Source: JBOFZL01 sp051655155 (GTDB taxonomy: Bacteria > Bacillota > Clostridia > Peptostreptococcales > Filifactoraceae). From it: a stretch of DNA of 24,355 nucleotides. Positions 23,327 through 24,355 of this stretch are shown piece after piece; position 1 is the stretch's first letter, and every line of letters starts with the position of its first letter. Position numbers and translations under genes: made by a program. The stretch lies in the NCBI GenBank assembly GCA_051655155.1, contig JBOFZL010000007.1, positions 1-24,355 of the forward strand, written 5' to 3'. The notes under the pieces are model-generated. The model was not told the origin of the DNA. It saw nothing but the letters and a program-made list of their open reading frames with translations, and searched no databases.

Positions 23327-24355
23327 TTAACCTTTTAAAACTAGCCTTCCTAAAAAAGGCGTCTTAATATTAATTGCATGCACTGGACATACCTCATGAC
23401 AACAAAAACAACTTATACATTCTTTAGAACTATATACAGCCTTGCTCCCCTTAACTTCAATAATCCCAGCGGGACAAATTCTTTCACAATGCCCACAGCC
23501 TATACAAAGTGTTTTATCAAATATAGGCTTTGATTTAACAAGACCCACTATCATATTTGCTATAAAATTAGGCATTCTCCCACTAACAAAATTTACACTT
23601 ATTGACTCTGGCAAAACAAAAGGCTCAATCTTTTTTAAATCTTCATTTACTAAATTACAATCTATATTACAACTTACTAAACCTCTATTTCTTGCAACTA
23701 CAGAAGTAGGTACAAGTGCAGGATCAATTTTGGCTATTTTTAATGCAACCTCATCTACATCATAAGGATTTTCTCCTGCTAATATATACCCTAGTTTCCT
23801 TGTAAATCCACTGTTAGGACCATTCCCTTCCATTGCCTCTATCCCATCTATAATAGTAAAAATGGGCTTAATAAATTCACATATATCAACCAAGTGATTC
23901 GCAAAGTTAGTTGGGCTTTCTAATTTCACATGGTACTTTGCTTTAGTAAGTCCGGGAATAACACCAAAAAGGTTCTTAACTCCACCTGTATAAGTCATCA
24001 TACCATGTGTTTTAAATTTAGCAAGGCAAACTACCATATCCGCATTTAAAACCCCATCTATTACTAAAAAATTTTTTAACATACTTGCATTGATGAAATT
24101 GATCTCCGTAAAGTCAAAATTATAATTCAGTTTTGCGCCTGTTTCTTTTGCAACCAAAGCCAGTCCTGAAGCATCATATATCCCTTCAAGTGCAGCTTTG
24201 TTAAATGGTCCTGCTGGTGAATCTCCAATTATAGGTTTTCCTCCATTTTCAATTATATACTCACATACAGCCTTTACAACTGTAGGGTGTGTTGTAATAT
24301 TTTTATCAGGTGTCTGCTTCCTTAATAAATTCACCTTAAGAAATATTGACTTACC
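23327..24355 (-). CDS. DUF362 domain protein with two [4Fe-4S] ferredoxin motifs, 5' end cut off
   Basis: The visible 342 codons contain a DUF362 domain (PF04015), with NGGKPIIGDSPAGPF, VCLAKFKTHGMMTYTGGVKN and IIDGIEAMEGNGP. A C-terminal bacterial ferredoxin domain follows, with CIGCGHCERICPAG and CISCFCCHEVCPVH, each supplying four cysteines for a [4Fe-4S] cluster. A GTG at 24334 could look like a start, but the frame stays open to the window edge as GKSIFLKVNLLRKQTPDKN, matching the family's usual K-V/I-K-P/V-N-L segment ahead of the THP motif. The gene therefore begins outside the window, with perhaps 25-40 residues missing. It is probably a cytoplasmic redox protein of unknown substrate. 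It precedes murB by 16 bases and may be co-transcribed with it. Confidence 0.87.
   Translation of the reverse strand, partial: GKSIFLKVNLLRKQTPDKNITTHPTVVKAVCEYIIENGGKPIIGDSPAGPFNKAALEGIYDASGLALVAKETGAKLNYNFDFTEINFINASMLKNFLVIDGVLNADMVVCLAKFKTHGMMTYTGGVKNLFGVIPGLTKAKYHVKLESPTNFANHLVDICEFIKPIFTIIDGIEAMEGNGPNSGFTRKLGYILAGENPYDVDEVALKIAKIDPALVPTSVVARNRGLVSCNIDCNLVNEDLKKIEPFVLPESISVNFVSGRMPNFIANMIVGLVKSKPIFDKTLCIGCGHCERICPAGIIEVKGSKAVYSSKECISCFCCHEVCPVHAINIKTPFLGRLVLKG

Overview
The window is AT-rich DNA in which every convincing gene lies on the minus strand, so transcription runs from high to low coordinates. Strong AGGAGG-type ribosome sites, A/T-rich codon use with AGA arginine, and the order rapZ-yvcK-whiA-HPr all point to a low-GC Firmicute, most likely Clostridium or a close relative. 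Coding density is high and no noncoding gap exceeds 300 bases. I see no rRNA, tRNA, CRISPR array, insertion sequence or phage gene.

Region A (24355 down to 13754) is a closely packed run: a 5'-truncated DUF362/ferredoxin protein, murB, a PHP-family phosphoesterase, rapZ, yvcK, a Nudix hydrolase, whiA, an HPr-family protein, a large UPF0182 membrane protein, a YcxB-like membrane protein and a PocR/AraC regulator. Gaps are 0-20 bases, apart from 68 bases before the YcxB gene, and several ribosome sites overlap the preceding stop codon. Its functions fit together as cell-wall precursor synthesis (MurB), nucleotide-sugar and carbon control (RapZ, YvcK, HPr), division control (WhiA) and envelope proteins of unknown role. 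A good terminator follows the AraC gene.

Region B (13731-11068) holds a MATE efflux pump, probably related to the adjacent AraC regulator, and a divergent histidyl-tRNA synthetase with a recognisable promoter of its own and a shortened C-terminal domain. A long hairpin follows it.

Region C (10839-5781) is tsaE-mscS-tsaB-rimI-tsaD-purA. It contains most of the t6A tRNA-modification set, interrupted by a mechanosensitive channel gene and followed by adenylosuccinate synthetase, and it ends in a long hairpin terminator.

Region D (5780-411) is a complete ABC importer of the sugar/nucleoside type: lipoprotein (DUF3798-like), dual ATPase and two paralogous permeases. The substrate is unknown. A CodY-like box sits at the upstream promoter region, a hairpin separates the lipoprotein gene from the ATPase gene, and a terminator follows the last permease. 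This uncharacterised transporter is the best candidate for new biology here.

Region E (293-1) is the start of an AI-2E/PerM-family membrane protein, cut by the window edge.
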